Shown in pieces: positions 16,204-27,328 of a stretch of 41,047 nt of DNA. The position numbers and the translations under genes were made by a program. Under the pieces are notes generated by a model. That model did no database searches. It saw nothing but the letters and a program-made list of their open reading frames with translations, and was not told where the DNA came from. This DNA is from Gammaproteobacteria bacterium (lineage in GTDB: Bacteria > Pseudomonadota > Gammaproteobacteria > Burkholderiales > Sulfuricellaceae). Numbering within the stretch: position 1 is the first letter of the stretch; each line of letters begins with the position of its first letter. The stretch spans positions 1-41,047 of the forward strand of contig JAHJJI010000018.1 of assembly GCA_018823025.1 (NCBI GenBank). The letters run 5' to 3'.

Positions 16204-17105
16204 TTTTTTAGTTCAAGAGAAGAAAGATAATTCCGGAATTCGCCATTCACTTCCGGATGCTTCAGGGCAAACTCTACGGTTGCTTTAAGATAGCCGATCT
16301 TGCTGCCGCAATCATAACGTATGCCATTGTATGCATAGGCCAGCACCTGCTCCTGCTTGAGCAGTGAGGCAATGCCGTCGGTCAGCTGGATTTCGCCACC
16401 CGCACCGGCCTGTACCTTCTCAAGATGCCTGAAAATGCGGGGCGTCAGAATATAGCGCCCCACCACACCCAGCGTGGAAGGCGCTTCCTCAGGCTTAGGC
16501 TTCTCAACGATACCATTCATCTTGTAGATACCATTATCGAGTTCTTTGCCATCAACTATGCCGTACGCCGAGGTTTCCTCGCGCGGCACTTCCTGCACCC
16601 CGATCACCGAGCTGTGATAATGCGCATACAGGTCAACCATCTGCTTCAACACTGGCGGTTCGCCATCGAGCAGATCGTCCGCCAGGATTACCGCAAACGG
16701 TTCATTCCCTACCACCTGCTTGGCGCACAGCACAGCATGGCCCAAGCCCAATGCCTCGGATTGGCGAATATAGACGCACGTCACGTTGGGCGGAATAATG
16801 CTGCGCAGTATCTCAAGAATTTTGGTCTTGCCGCGAGCCTCAAGCTCGGCTTCCATTTCATAGGCCTTGTCAAAATGGTCCTCGATCGCGCGTTTGCTGC
16901 GCCCGGTGACAAAAATCAGTTCGGTGATGCCGGCTGCTACTGCCTCCTCCACCGCATACTGAATCAGCGGTTTATCCACGATCGGCAGCATTTCCTTCGG
17001 GCTAGCCTTGGTTGCCGGCAAAAAACGCGTACCCATACCCGCAACCGGAAAAACTGCCTTGGTGATTCTTTCCGTGCCCGCTCCCCCAGAAACCCTTCTT
17101 TCCAT
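16200..17105 (-). CDS. galU: UTP-glucose-1-phosphate uridylyltransferase
   Basis: Makes UDP-glucose for polysaccharide, lipopolysaccharide and glycoconjugate synthesis. The 301-residue product has the nucleotidyltransferase signature [20 protein letters not shown] (19-38) followed by [17 protein letters not shown], then [14 protein letters not shown] and [23 protein letters not shown] is the C-terminal substrate-binding loop. The N terminus has about 13 extra residues ([13 protein letters not shown]) before the core, so a start slightly downstream is possible, although no other ATG precedes the core. It begins two bases after the ligA stop. Its product could also feed the glycosyltransferases at the left end. 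Confidence 0.95.
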   Translation of the reverse strand: MERRVSGGAGTERITKAVFPVAGMGTRFLPATKASPKEMLPIVDKPLIQYAVEEAVAAGITELIFVTGRSKRAIEDHFDKAYEMEAELEARGKTKILEILRSIIPPNVTCVYIRQSEALGLGHAVLCAKQVVGNEPFAVILADDLLDGEPPVLKQMVDLYAHYHSSVIGVQEVPREETSAYGIVDGKELDNGIYKMNGIVEKPKPEEAPSTLGVVGRYILTPRIFRHLEKVQAGAGGEIQLTDGIASLLKQEQVLAYAYNGIRYDCGSKIGYLKATVEFALKHPEVNGEFRNYLSSLELKK

Positions 17106-17107
17106 GC

Positions 17108-19132
<2,025 letters not shown>

Positions 19133-20335
19133 TTAGGAAAACAGCCTCAGCGCGCGGGCACTGCCGCTCTTGATCTGTTGCGCCTCCATCCTTGCGTAAA
19201 TATCGGCAAGCTGCTGCTTGATCTTGGCGATTCCGGCATCGCTCAGCGGTCGGCGGTTATCGTCCACAACCTGCCCACCCAGTGAGGAGGCCATCTGCCT
19301 GGCCACCATCAGCATCTGGTTGAATACGCGCACGCCGTCGGCAACCTTGGGCACATCGAACAGAAAGGTGATGCCATGGGTGCTGAGCTGGCGGATGTTT
19401 TCTGCGGAGAACGGCGTCGGGTCCAGATTGGCCAGCGAGAACAAATCCGCTCCCTCGTCGTTGAAATAATGGAACGCACCGTCCGGCTGCAATTTCATTC
19501 CGGCCGCTTCAGCCATGGCCCTGACCTTGGTGGCAGCGAAGGCTTCGCCATTCTGCGTGATGATATTGGCGCCGATCAGCACGTCGACATCGGCACAGAA
19601 CTGGTCAAGTGCAGCGGCGAGCGCCAATGCGGGCTGCCGTTTCGGGAATTCGGCGACCGCCACCAGTTCGTCTGCAACAGTTTGAACCTGGCTGCAAAAA
19701 GCCGCCAGATCAGAATCGGAAACAGGCCCAGTGCGATTCGCCAGCTGCAATGTCGCGGCAATATTAAGGTATTCCTCAGCACTTCCCTGCCCGACTTCTT
19801 CCCATCCGCCGGACAGTGAATTCATGCCGAACCAGTGCACACGTTTACCGAAATCGCCTTGGCGCTGTATCGCCTCATTGAGAGCAACCGCACCAACCGA
19901 TTCGCTCGGGTGAAGTTGAACCCGGTAATTGATAGTTTCATCCTGCGACACGACCGGTGTGCCTTCATACTGAGTGCTGAGAAGTGGCTTTAGCTTCTCT
20001 TCAGGCAATACAACAGCAGGGATTGGCTCGATTTGCTCAACGTTCACGTCCTCTACTGCCAGCTCTTCAGTCGGCGCCACTGAAACCTCCTCTGGCGGCA
20101 TCGAAATAACTGGTTCGATCCGCGACTCATCGCGAAAATCGGCAACTTCGTGCGTATCCGTAGGGGTATCGGGCAACGTGTCGGAGCCGCTCTCAAGCAG
20201 CACATCCTCTTGCCTGGCGGGGAAAGCCTTCTCGGCAATGCGCCGATATTTCCTTTCCTGGTATCGGTTAAAACCGTACACACCGGCAACGATCAGAAGA
20301 CCGATCGCCAGCAAACTGATTTGCAATTCGCTCAT
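19133..20335 (-). CDS. zipA: Cell division protein ZipA
   Basis: Membrane-anchored division protein that tethers FtsZ. The 400-residue product opens with one transmembrane segment (about residues 5-23, LQISLLAIGLLIVAGVYGF), a basic juxtamembrane stretch (NRYQERKYRR) and an acidic, Pro/Val/Glu-rich linker (about 45-175). A ZipA_C-like globular domain follows to about residue 385 (DGAFHYFNDEGADLFSLANL, FDVPKVADGVRVFNQMLMVARQMA). Position between smc and ligA is the usual betaproteobacterial location. The core is divergent from the E. coli protein. Confidence 0.85.
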   Translation of the reverse strand: MSELQISLLAIGLLIVAGVYGFNRYQERKYRRIAEKAFPARQEDVLLESGSDTLPDTPTDTHEVADFRDESRIEPVISMPPEEVSVAPTEELAVEDVNVEQIEPIPAVVLPEEKLKPLLSTQYEGTPVVSQDETINYRVQLHPSESVGAVALNEAIQRQGDFGKRVHWFGMNSLSGGWEEVGQGSAEEYLNIAATLQLANRTGPVSDSDLAAFCSQVQTVADELVAVAEFPKRQPALALAAALDQFCADVDVLIGANIITQNGEAFAATKVRAMAEAAGMKLQPDGAFHYFNDEGADLFSLANLDPTPFSAENIRQLSTHGITFLFDVPKVADGVRVFNQMLMVARQMASSLGGQVVDDNRRPLSDAGIAKIKQQLADIYARMEAQQIKSGSARALRLFS

Positions 20336-20367
20336 AAAATTTCCATTATTCTACAAAAGCTATTGAA

Positions 20368-20476
20368 CCGCGGAGGACGCAGAGGAATTCAAATGCTTGA
20401 CGAAAAAACGCACTTGCCTAGTGGGAGACTTGGCACAACCAGGCAATGACTTGTTTTTCCTCCGCGTCCTTTGCGG
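20368..20476. repeat. Inverted repeat of GGAGGACGC type between smc and zipA
   Basis: Arms 20368-20385 and 20459-20476 (CCGCGGAGGACGCAGAGG against CCGCAAAGGACGCGGAGG when reverse complemented; 15 of 18 match) enclose 73 unique bases. It has the look of the short dispersed palindromic elements common in betaproteobacterial intergenic DNA. No cargo gene is present. Confidence 0.7.
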
Positions 20477-20516
20477 TAAACGCATTTTTTCGGGTTATTG
20501 CTGTGCAAATTATAAC

Positions 20517-23500
20517 TCACGCCGGCACTTCATCCTTCATCCGCATTGCCTCTTCGATGTCTACCGCCACCACGCGCGACACGCCCATTTCCTGCATGGT
20601 GACCCCAACCAGTTGTTCTGCCATTTCCATCGTGATCTTATTATGGCTGATATAAACGAACTGGGTCTGTACCGACATTTTTTTTACCAGTTCGCAGAAA
20701 CGTTCGGTATTTGAATCGTCGAGCGGTGCATCCACCTCGTCGAGCAGACAAAAGGGCGCCGGATTGAGCTGGAACAGGGAAAAAGTCAGCGCTAGCGCGG
20801 TCAGGGCCTTTTCTCCGCCGGACAGGAGGTGGATCGAACTGTTTTTCTTGCCCGGCGGCTGGGCGATGATCTGTATCCCGGCATCGAGAAGCTCCTCGCC
20901 GGTCAGCATCAGTCTGGCCTGGCCACCGCCGAACAACGATGGGAAAAGTTCGCCGAAATTGCGATTAACCTGATCATAAGTGCTTTGCAGGCGCTCCCGC
21001 GTTTCCCGGTCGATGCGGCGGATCGCCTGCTCCAGCGTGGCTATGGCCTCGTTCAGATCTTTGGCCTGGGATTCAAGATAGCCGTTGCGCTCCCGGCTGC
21101 CTTGCAGCTCTTCCAATGCAGCCAGGTTGACCGCGCCGAGTGCTTCGATTTCCGTCGTGAGCCTGACAATCTCAGTCTGCAGAGCATTGGGCCTGAGGCT
21201 TTTCTCCATCGCTTGCAACAGTTCTGCCTCGTCGGCTCCGGCTTCCCTGAGCTGGCCTTCGTACTGTTCCTGGCCAAGACGCGCTTCCTGTTCCTTGAGG
21301 CGCATCTCGCTGATCTGGTCGCGTAGCGGCTGCAATTTTTGCTCGCTGCTCATGCGCTGCTGCTCCAGCTCGCGCAGACGGTTAGCCGCTTCGGCCAGGG
21401 CATCGCGCGCCAACGCCAGAGCCTTCTCTTTCTCCTGCTGCTGGGTTAGCGCCTGCTGTAGCGCATGGCTTAACGGTTCCTCGCTGACCCCCTGCTGCTC
21501 GGCGAGCAGGTTTTCAAGCTGGATGACCGCCTCTTCGGCCTGTTCGGCGAGTTGGGCGCTTGAAATTTCAAGCTCACCGATCTTGTTCTGGCAGTTCTTC
21601 TCTACGAACACCGCCTCCTGTGCGGCACGTTCTGTCTGCCTTAGCGCCTCGCGTTGCCGGTTAAGATTTTGCTCGACACCGGAACGCTCCTGGCGGGTTT
21701 CATCCAGTTGCTCGCGGAGCGTCTCGGTCTGGTTGCGACCCAGCTTCAGGCTTTCCTCCGCCGCCGCAAGCAGCTCGCTTTCAGACTCAAGCTGTTCGGC
21801 GATTTCCGACTGTTCCGCCGATATCCCTTTTTGACGCTGCTCGGCCTGCTGCCTGACCTGAACCAGACGCTGCACCTCAAGTTGCAGGCGGTGCTGCTTC
21901 TGCTGCGCTTCACTCGTAGCGCTACGCAGCCGAGCGATCTCTTTCTGCTGCTGCGCCAGCGCAGAATCGGCCTGTACCACCGTGGTTTGCCGCTGTGACA
22001 ATGCTGTCTGCTTCACTTCAAGATCAACCTGCAACTGCTCGATTTCGCGCTGGCGTGCCAACACCCCGTGCAGCTCGCTTTGCGGCGCATGGAAACGAAT
22101 GCTGTGACGAGTGAAAACATGGCCCGCGCGCGACACCAACATCGCCCCGCACGGCAATTCATTACGCAGGGCAAAACCCTCGGCGACATTCTCGGTTACA
22201 TAGATTTCAGCCAGCCAGTCGTCGAGGAATGCAGGGACACTGTTATCTATCCAGGAAACATAGCGGGATATCGGAATTATTCCCTCATCCCAACCTTCTC
22301 CTTGGGGGAGAAGGGGCAATGGAGAAGAGCGCTGGCTTTGATCGAATGCAGTGACCGCCGCTGGCGGCGCATCCCCCAGCCATTCCTGCACCTGCTCGAT
22401 GTTTTCCATTGCAATGCTATTCAGGCGATCGCCCAGCACGCTTTCCAGCGCATCCTCCCAGCCCGCGGCTATGCGCAAGCTGTTCCACAGTCTCGGCAAG
22501 CTTTCCAGCCGGTGCTTTGCCAGCCACGCCTGCAATTTCTGGTTATGGTCGAGGCGGCCCTGCAGGTGTTTCAGGGCATTCAGCCGGGCCTCCAACTCGA
22601 TGGCCAGTCTCTGCTCCGCTTGCAGCCCGGCCTTGGCTTCATGTGCGCCCACTTCCAGTTCGGGCAGCACCGCAAGTAGCCGCGCCAGTTCAGCCTGAAG
22701 CGTTTCGAACTGGCCCGCCACTTCGGCAAGCTCAACCTCTTTCAGCGACAGTGCCGCAACATCGAAGCGCGGCAGACTGCTGGACTCCTGCTGCAAACGT
22801 TGCTGCCTGGCTTGCAGTTGTTGAATATTCCTTTGCGCATGCGTGCGATGGGTTTCCTCGATCTGCTTCTCCTGTTCGGCTTGGGCCAGACTACGTTGCA
22901 GCTCGCTGTAGCGACGCTGGCAATCGCGGAAACTCTCCTCGGCCAGCGGCAAATTATGGCCCTCCCGCTCCAGATGTTCCTTGTTCTGCACCAAGCGCTC
23001 ACCCGCCACTGCGAATTCGCCGCGCCAGTGTGCCAAGGCTGCGATTGACTCGTCTCGCTGCCTTGCCAGGCGCTCGCCTTGTTCGCGCAGGGAAGAGGAC
23101 TGTGCGGCCAGGCGCTGGCGGCTTTCACGCTGGTGCTGCAGGTTCTGTTCCAGTCTGGAAACCTCGGCATTGGCCGCATAAATGCCACCCTGCGCCTCAT
23201 GCAACGCATCGCTGGCCGCGTAATGGGCTTCCCGCGATCGTTCCAGCTGGCTCTCGGCTTGGCGCAGGCGCGCATTTTCCGCTTCCAGTTCGTTGCTCAG
23301 GCGCGCCACTTCGCGCTGCCAGCGCTCGCACTGTGCTGCCGCCTCGCGCTTTCTGAGTAAAGCCAGCAGGTTGTGAGACAGCTTCAATTGGGTCTGCAAG
23401 GACAGATACTGCTGAGCCACCTCCGCCTGAGTTTCCAGCCTGGCTATCTGTTTGCCCAGTTCCTGACGCACGTCCTCGACGCGCAACAGGTTCTCGCGGG

Positions 23501-24059
23501 TATCCTTCATACGCAGTTCGGTTTCGCGACGCCGTTCCTTGTACTTGGAGATTCCCGCCGCCTCTTCCAGAAAAACGCGCAACTCCTCGGGCCGTGCCTC
23601 GATAATGCGCGAGATCATGCCCTGCTCGATGATGGCGTAGGCGCGCGCGCCCAGACCGGTACCCAGGAAAATATCGGTGATATCGCGGCGGCGGACGTGC
23701 AGATTGTTGATATGGTAGGAAGATTCCCCGCTGCGTGTGAGCACCCTTTTGACGGAGATTTCAGCGTACTGCGACCATTGTCCGGCGGCTTTACCCAGGC
23801 TGTTGTCGAATATCAGCTCGACACTGGCTCGACTTACCGCCTTGCGCGTGGCACAGCCGCTGAAAATTACGTCCTGCATTGATTCGCCGCGCAGTTCCCG
23901 CGCCCGCGATTCGCCCAGCACCCAGCGCACCGCGTCGATCACGTTGGACTTGCCGCACCCATTCGGACCGACAACGCCAACCCGTTGTCCGGGGACGGGA
24001 ATCGTGGTGGGATCGACGAAGGACTTGAAGCCGGCGAGTTTGATGTGGGTGAGGCGCAA
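20517..24059 (-). CDS. smc: Chromosome segregation ATPase SMC
   Basis: Core of the bacterial condensin that compacts and segregates chromosomes with ScpA/ScpB. At 1180 residues it is full length. The N-terminal head has Walker A VVGPNGCGKSNV (29-40). Long coiled coils occupy about 180-510 and 665-1020, and the hinge about 520-660. The C-terminal head carries the signature LLSGGEKALTALAL (around 1078-1091) and Walker B FCLLDEVDAPLDD (around 1103-1115). Within the hinge, residues about 578-594 (SSPLPLLPQGEGWDEGI) are encoded by a palindromic DNA repeat at 22282-22322 and look inserted. The ATG lies two bases after the vapC stop, so smc may share the toxin-antitoxin transcript or have a promoter inside it. 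Confidence 0.98.
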   Translation of the reverse strand: MRLTHIKLAGFKSFVDPTTIPVPGQRVGVVGPNGCGKSNVIDAVRWVLGESRARELRGESMQDVIFSGCATRKAVSRASVELIFDNSLGKAAGQWSQYAEISVKRVLTRSGESSYHINNLHVRRRDITDIFLGTGLGARAYAIIEQGMISRIIEARPEELRVFLEEAAGISKYKERRRETELRMKDTRENLLRVEDVRQELGKQIARLETQAEVAQQYLSLQTQLKLSHNLLALLRKREAAAQCERWQREVARLSNELEAENARLRQAESQLERSREAHYAASDALHEAQGGIYAANAEVSRLEQNLQHQRESRQRLAAQSSSLREQGERLARQRDESIAALAHWRGEFAVAGERLVQNKEHLEREGHNLPLAEESFRDCQRRYSELQRSLAQAEQEKQIEETHRTHAQRNIQQLQARQQRLQQESSSLPRFDVAALSLKEVELAEVAGQFETLQAELARLLAVLPELEVGAHEAKAGLQAEQRLAIELEARLNALKHLQGRLDHNQKLQAWLAKHRLESLPRLWNSLRIAAGWEDALESVLGDRLNSIAMENIEQVQEWLGDAPPAAVTAFDQSQRSSPLPLLPQGEGWDEGIIPISRYVSWIDNSVPAFLDDWLAEIYVTENVAEGFALRNELPCGAMLVSRAGHVFTRHSIRFHAPQSELHGVLARQREIEQLQVDLEVKQTALSQRQTTVVQADSALAQQQKEIARLRSATSEAQQKQHRLQLEVQRLVQVRQQAEQRQKGISAEQSEIAEQLESESELLAAAEESLKLGRNQTETLREQLDETRQERSGVEQNLNRQREALRQTERAAQEAVFVEKNCQNKIGELEISSAQLAEQAEEAVIQLENLLAEQQGVSEEPLSHALQQALTQQQEKEKALALARDALAEAANRLRELEQQRMSSEQKLQPLRDQISEMRLKEQEARLGQEQYEGQLREAGADEAELLQAMEKSLRPNALQTEIVRLTTEIEALGAVNLAALEELQGSRERNGYLESQAKDLNEAIATLEQAIRRIDRETRERLQSTYDQVNRNFGELFPSLFGGGQARLMLTGEELLDAGIQIIAQPPGKKNSSIHLLSGGEKALTALALTFSLFQLNPAPFCLLDEVDAPLDDSNTERFCELVKKMSVQTQFVYISHNKITMEMAEQLVGVTMQEMGVSRVVAVDIEEAMRMKDEVPA
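22282..22322. repeat. Palindromic repeat inside smc hinge coding sequence
   Basis: Contains CCTTCTCC (22294-22301), a TTGGG loop and GGAGAAGG (22307-22314), preceded by CCCTCATCCCAA. This is the pattern of a very widespread proteobacterial intergenic repeat (CCCTC-CCC-ACCCTCTCCC...GGGAGAGGG type, from memory). Here it is in frame within smc, encoding a Pro/Leu/Gly-rich loop. Confidence 0.7.
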
Positions 24060-24061
24060 GG

Positions 24062-24789
<728 letters not shown>

Positions 24790-24798
24790 TCATCAGGC

Positions 24799-24804
24799 TA
24801 TAAT
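24799..24804 (+). promoter_or_regulatory. Candidate -10 element for queF
   Basis: A perfect TATAAT, 30 bases before the queF ATG, giving a short leader. No good -35 is seen at 16-18 bases upstream, so an activator or weak promoter is possible. The leader is too short for a preQ1 riboswitch. Confidence 0.35.
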
Positions 24805-24834
24805 TGCCGGCATCTAACCTAGGAAAATACACCC

Positions 24835-25254
24835 ATGTCCAGCCAACCCAGCAAAAGCCTGGAAACCTTCGAGAATCCGAACCCGGAACGCGATTTCCAT
24901 ATCCACATGGAAATCCCGGAGTTCACCTGTTTGTGCCCGAAAACCGGTCAGCCTGACTTCGCCACGCTGTATCTCGACTACATCGCGGATCAAAACTGTG
25001 TCGAACTGAAGAGCCTGAAGATGTATATCTGGTCGTTCCGCAACGAGGGCGCATTTCACGAAGCCGTCACCAACAGTATCCTGAACGACCTGGTGGCCGC
25101 GACTCAGCCGCGCTTCATGCGCCTGACGGCAAAATTCTACGTACGCGGCGGCATCTTCACCAATGTCGTAGCCGAACACCGCAAACCGGGCTGGGAACCG
25201 CAACCCCGCGTTGACTTGACCGTATTCGAGGCCAATTCCAATACGCGAGGATAA
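24835..25254 (+). CDS. queF: NADPH-dependent 7-cyano-7-deazaguanine reductase QueF
   Basis: Reduces preQ0 to preQ1, the nitrile reductase step in queuosine tRNA modification. The 139-residue product is the short, single-domain (YkvM-like) type. [10 protein letters not shown] supplies the nucleophile C34 and the proton donor D41. The substrate and NADPH signature [16 protein letters not shown] follows, and [11 protein letters not shown] contains the FHE motif. AGGA lies 10 bases before the ATG. No other queuosine genes are in the window. It is divergent from vapB and four bases upstream of the sugar kinase, probably co-transcribed. Confidence 0.97.
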   Translation: MSSQPSKSLETFENPNPERDFHIHMEIPEFTCLCPKTGQPDFATLYLDYIADQNCVELKSLKMYIWSFRNEGAFHEAVTNSILNDLVAATQPRFMRLTAKFYVRGGIFTNVVAEHRKPGWEPQPRVDLTVFEANSNTRG

Positions 25255-25258
25255 GGTA

Positions 25259-26554
25259 ATGAGGCATGGAGACATAAAACCTTCGGGCAAACCCACTCCT
25301 CACTCCTCACCCCTCACCCCTCACGCTTTTTTAGGTATCGATTTCGGCACCAGCGGTGCCCGTGCCATTGCGATTGACAGCAGTGGAGCCATACTCGCCG
25401 AGGCGCGACAGGTTTTTGGCGATCAAACCGCAGAAACCTGGCGTGCAGCCCTGTTTGACCTGATCGGCCAGATTCCGGCAGACATCCGGCGGTTACTCAG
25501 TGCCATCGTCATCAACGGCACTTCAACCACCGCGCTATTGTGCGATGCTGACAACCAGCCGCTTTGCCCACCGCTGCTTTACAACGATGCGCGGGCTCAG
25601 GACGAGGCAAAGCAGCTGGCGCAGATTGCCCCACCCGGTCACTCGGTGCTGAGCGCAAGCTCCAGTCTGGCGAAGCTGCTCTGGTTCCAGAAACAGCCCG
25701 AATTTCCCTGCGCCCGTTTTTTTCTGCATCAGGCGGACTGGCTGGCCTCACTTTTGCATGGCAGACCGGGCATCAGCGATTACCACAACAGCCTCAAGCT
25801 CGGATTCGATCCGGAAACCTTGCGCTACCCGGAATGGCTGTTGCAGTTGGCGGTAGTCCCTCTGTTGCCGCGCGTTCTGGCACCGGGAACAACGATCGGT
25901 CCGGTTACCGCAGAAATCGCCGCGCGCTTCTCCCTTCCCCGCGACTGCCTCATTCGTGCCGGCACCACCGACAGTATCGCTGCCTTTATCGCCAGCGGGG
26001 CCTGCCGCCCCGGCCAGGCGGTCACATCGCTCGGATCGACCCTGGTGTTGAAACTGCTCAGCCGGAAACGGGTGGATGCTGCGCAATACGGCATCTACAG
26101 CCACCGTATCGGCAACCTGTGGCTGGCGGGTGGCGCCTCCAACAGTGGCGGTACGGTGCTGCGATCGTTTTTCAGCGACGCCCGACTGGAAGCATTGAGT
26201 GCCCGCATTCATTCAGAAACAGACAGCGGCCTGGATTATTACCCCCTGCCCTCTCCTGGAGAGCGTTTCCCGATCAACGATCCCGAATTTGAACCACGCC
26301 TGACACCCAGACCGCAAGAGGATGCCCTGTTTTTGCATGGCTTGCTGGAGGGGATAGCCCGAATCGAGGCACAGGGTTACCGCCTGCTACAGGAGTTGGG
26401 CGCAGACCCGCTCGAATCTGTGCTGACCGCCGGAGGCGGGGCCGGCAATCCGGCCTGGACCGCAATGCGCGCCCGATTCCTTGGCGTACCCGTGCAGCCT
26501 TCCTCCCACGTTGACGCCGCCTATGGCAGCGCACTGCTGGCGGCCAGAGGATAA
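25259..26554 (+). CDS. FGGY-family sugar kinase (D-ribulokinase-like)
   Basis: Phosphorylates a sugar or polyol with ATP. The 431-residue product has the N-terminal ATP-binding motif FLGIDFGTSGARAIAID (about 23-39) and the C-terminal adenosine motif TAGGGAGNPAW (about 387-397), with GTTDSIAAFIASG and TSLGSTLVLKL in between. It is shorter than glycerol or xylulose kinases (about 490-520) and resembles the plant/cyanobacterial D-ribulose kinase group; the exact substrate is not certain. The first 22 residues are an odd leader, partly encoded by a heptamer repeat (25294-25321). GAGG is eight bases before the ATG, which lies four bases after the queF stop. No other in-frame ATG exists before the kinase core. 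Confidence 0.88.
   Translation: MRHGDIKPSGKPTPHSSPLTPHAFLGIDFGTSGARAIAIDSSGAILAEARQVFGDQTAETWRAALFDLIGQIPADIRRLLSAIVINGTSTTALLCDADNQPLCPPLLYNDARAQDEAKQLAQIAPPGHSVLSASSSLAKLLWFQKQPEFPCARFFLHQADWLASLLHGRPGISDYHNSLKLGFDPETLRYPEWLLQLAVVPLLPRVLAPGTTIGPVTAEIAARFSLPRDCLIRAGTTDSIAAFIASGACRPGQAVTSLGSTLVLKLLSRKRVDAAQYGIYSHRIGNLWLAGGASNSGGTVLRSFFSDARLEALSARIHSETDSGLDYYPLPSPGERFPINDPEFEPRLTPRPQEDALFLHGLLEGIARIEAQGYRLLQELGADPLESVLTAGGGAGNPAWTAMRARFLGVPVQPSSHVDAAYGSALLAARG
25294..25321 (+). repeat. Four tandem heptamers within the kinase leader
   Basis: CACTCCT, CACTCCT, CACCCCT, CACCCCT, then CAC. This short tandem repeat is translated as part of the N-terminal extension of the FGGY kinase (TPHSSPLTPH). 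Its period of seven matches the heptamers of the four-helix-bundle cassette, although the sequence differs. Confidence 0.8.
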
Positions 26555-26600
26555 AATTTGCTATGCTACGAGCAATCACAAGCGGAGAGAAAAAACTAAA

Positions 26601-27158
26601 ATGGACAGACTGAATAGAGTTTTATCTCAGGAAGGTGTTTCCTACTTCACCGCTATCCCTCTGAGCTGGCGCCCGGAGGCTGAGCTTTCGGATGGCGATA
26701 TCGCCGTCTGGATGTATGGTAACGTCACGCTGCTACGGGCATTGGCCACGATCGAGTCTATTCAACCGGAGCTGGATGGTGACTTGGGATCTGGCGTAGG
26801 CAAAGTACTGGAGCGCCTTGAATTCAAAATCGACCTGACACTTAGCCTGGTTGCCAAGCTGCTGACACAGCATGCAGTCCGGCCCTCGACCTGCCCCGTC
26901 TTTGTCAGCGCCGAGGGCATTGAATGGATCAGCAAAGAAGCGGCCATGGAGGGCGATAACATTGTTCTTTCCGCCTACATCAGCCCGAAATTGCCACAAC
27001 CGCTGGTTCTGCCCGCAAAAATCAAATCTGTTCAGTCAGAGTCAGGCGGCACCAGGATCTACGCCACTTTCACTCATCTCAGCGAAGAAGCCCAGGACTG
27101 GCTCTCCCGCACCGTTTTCCGCTACCATCGCCGCGAAGTGCAGCAACATTCACGCTAG
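26601..27158 (+). CDS. PilZ-like domain protein
   Basis: Unassigned cytoplasmic protein of 185 residues. The first 100 residues are mostly helical (LLRALATIESIQPEL, FKIDLTLSLVAKLLTQHA). Residues about 100-180 have the beta pattern of PilZ domains: VFVSAEGIEWISKEAAMEGD in place of DxSxxG, then VLPAKIKSVQSESGGTRIYATFTHLSEEAQDWLSRTVFRYHRRE. The N-terminal RxxxR of canonical c-di-GMP binding PilZ is not obvious, so it may be a degenerate, non-binding member. The start is set by GGAGAG upstream of the ATG at 26601; the frame is open back to 26481, but that part overlaps the kinase. It follows the kinase by 46 bases. Confidence 0.6.
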   Translation: MDRLNRVLSQEGVSYFTAIPLSWRPEAELSDGDIAVWMYGNVTLLRALATIESIQPELDGDLGSGVGKVLERLEFKIDLTLSLVAKLLTQHAVRPSTCPVFVSAEGIEWISKEAAMEGDNIVLSAYISPKLPQPLVLPAKIKSVQSESGGTRIYATFTHLSEEAQDWLSRTVFRYHRREVQQHSR

Positions 27159-27319
27159 CAGCCTGTCGGACTTGAAGAATCGAGGTGAGAATTCGGCTGG
27201 GCGAGAGCAGATTTTGCCGGTTTTGCGGGTCAATAGTCATTCTATTGACCAAAAAAGCGGCGAAATATGGGCCGGCCAGGCGGATTTGCAGCCGATTTCC
27301 TTTAGGTCTGGCAGGCTGC
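27158..27319. repeat. MITE-like element with terminal inverted repeats
   Basis: The ends are GCAGCCTGTCGGACTT (27158-27173) and its near reverse complement (27304-27319; 13 of 16 match). The centre carries a perfect nine-pair hairpin GGTCAATAG-TCATT-CTATTGACC (27228-27250). The left end overlaps the last base of the PilZ-like stop codon, and the right end stops 10 bases from the sagB-type stop. I recall the AGTCCGACAGGCTGC end and CAATAGTCATTCTATTG core from many betaproteobacterial genomes. It fills the gap between convergent genes and may act as a terminator. Confidence 0.75.
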
Positions 27320-27328
27320 CAGGATGCA

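Noticed and set aside
26481-26600. Longer start for the PilZ-like protein
   Set aside because: The extra codons overlap the sugar kinase in another frame and lack a ribosome-binding site; GGAGAG precedes the ATG at 26601.
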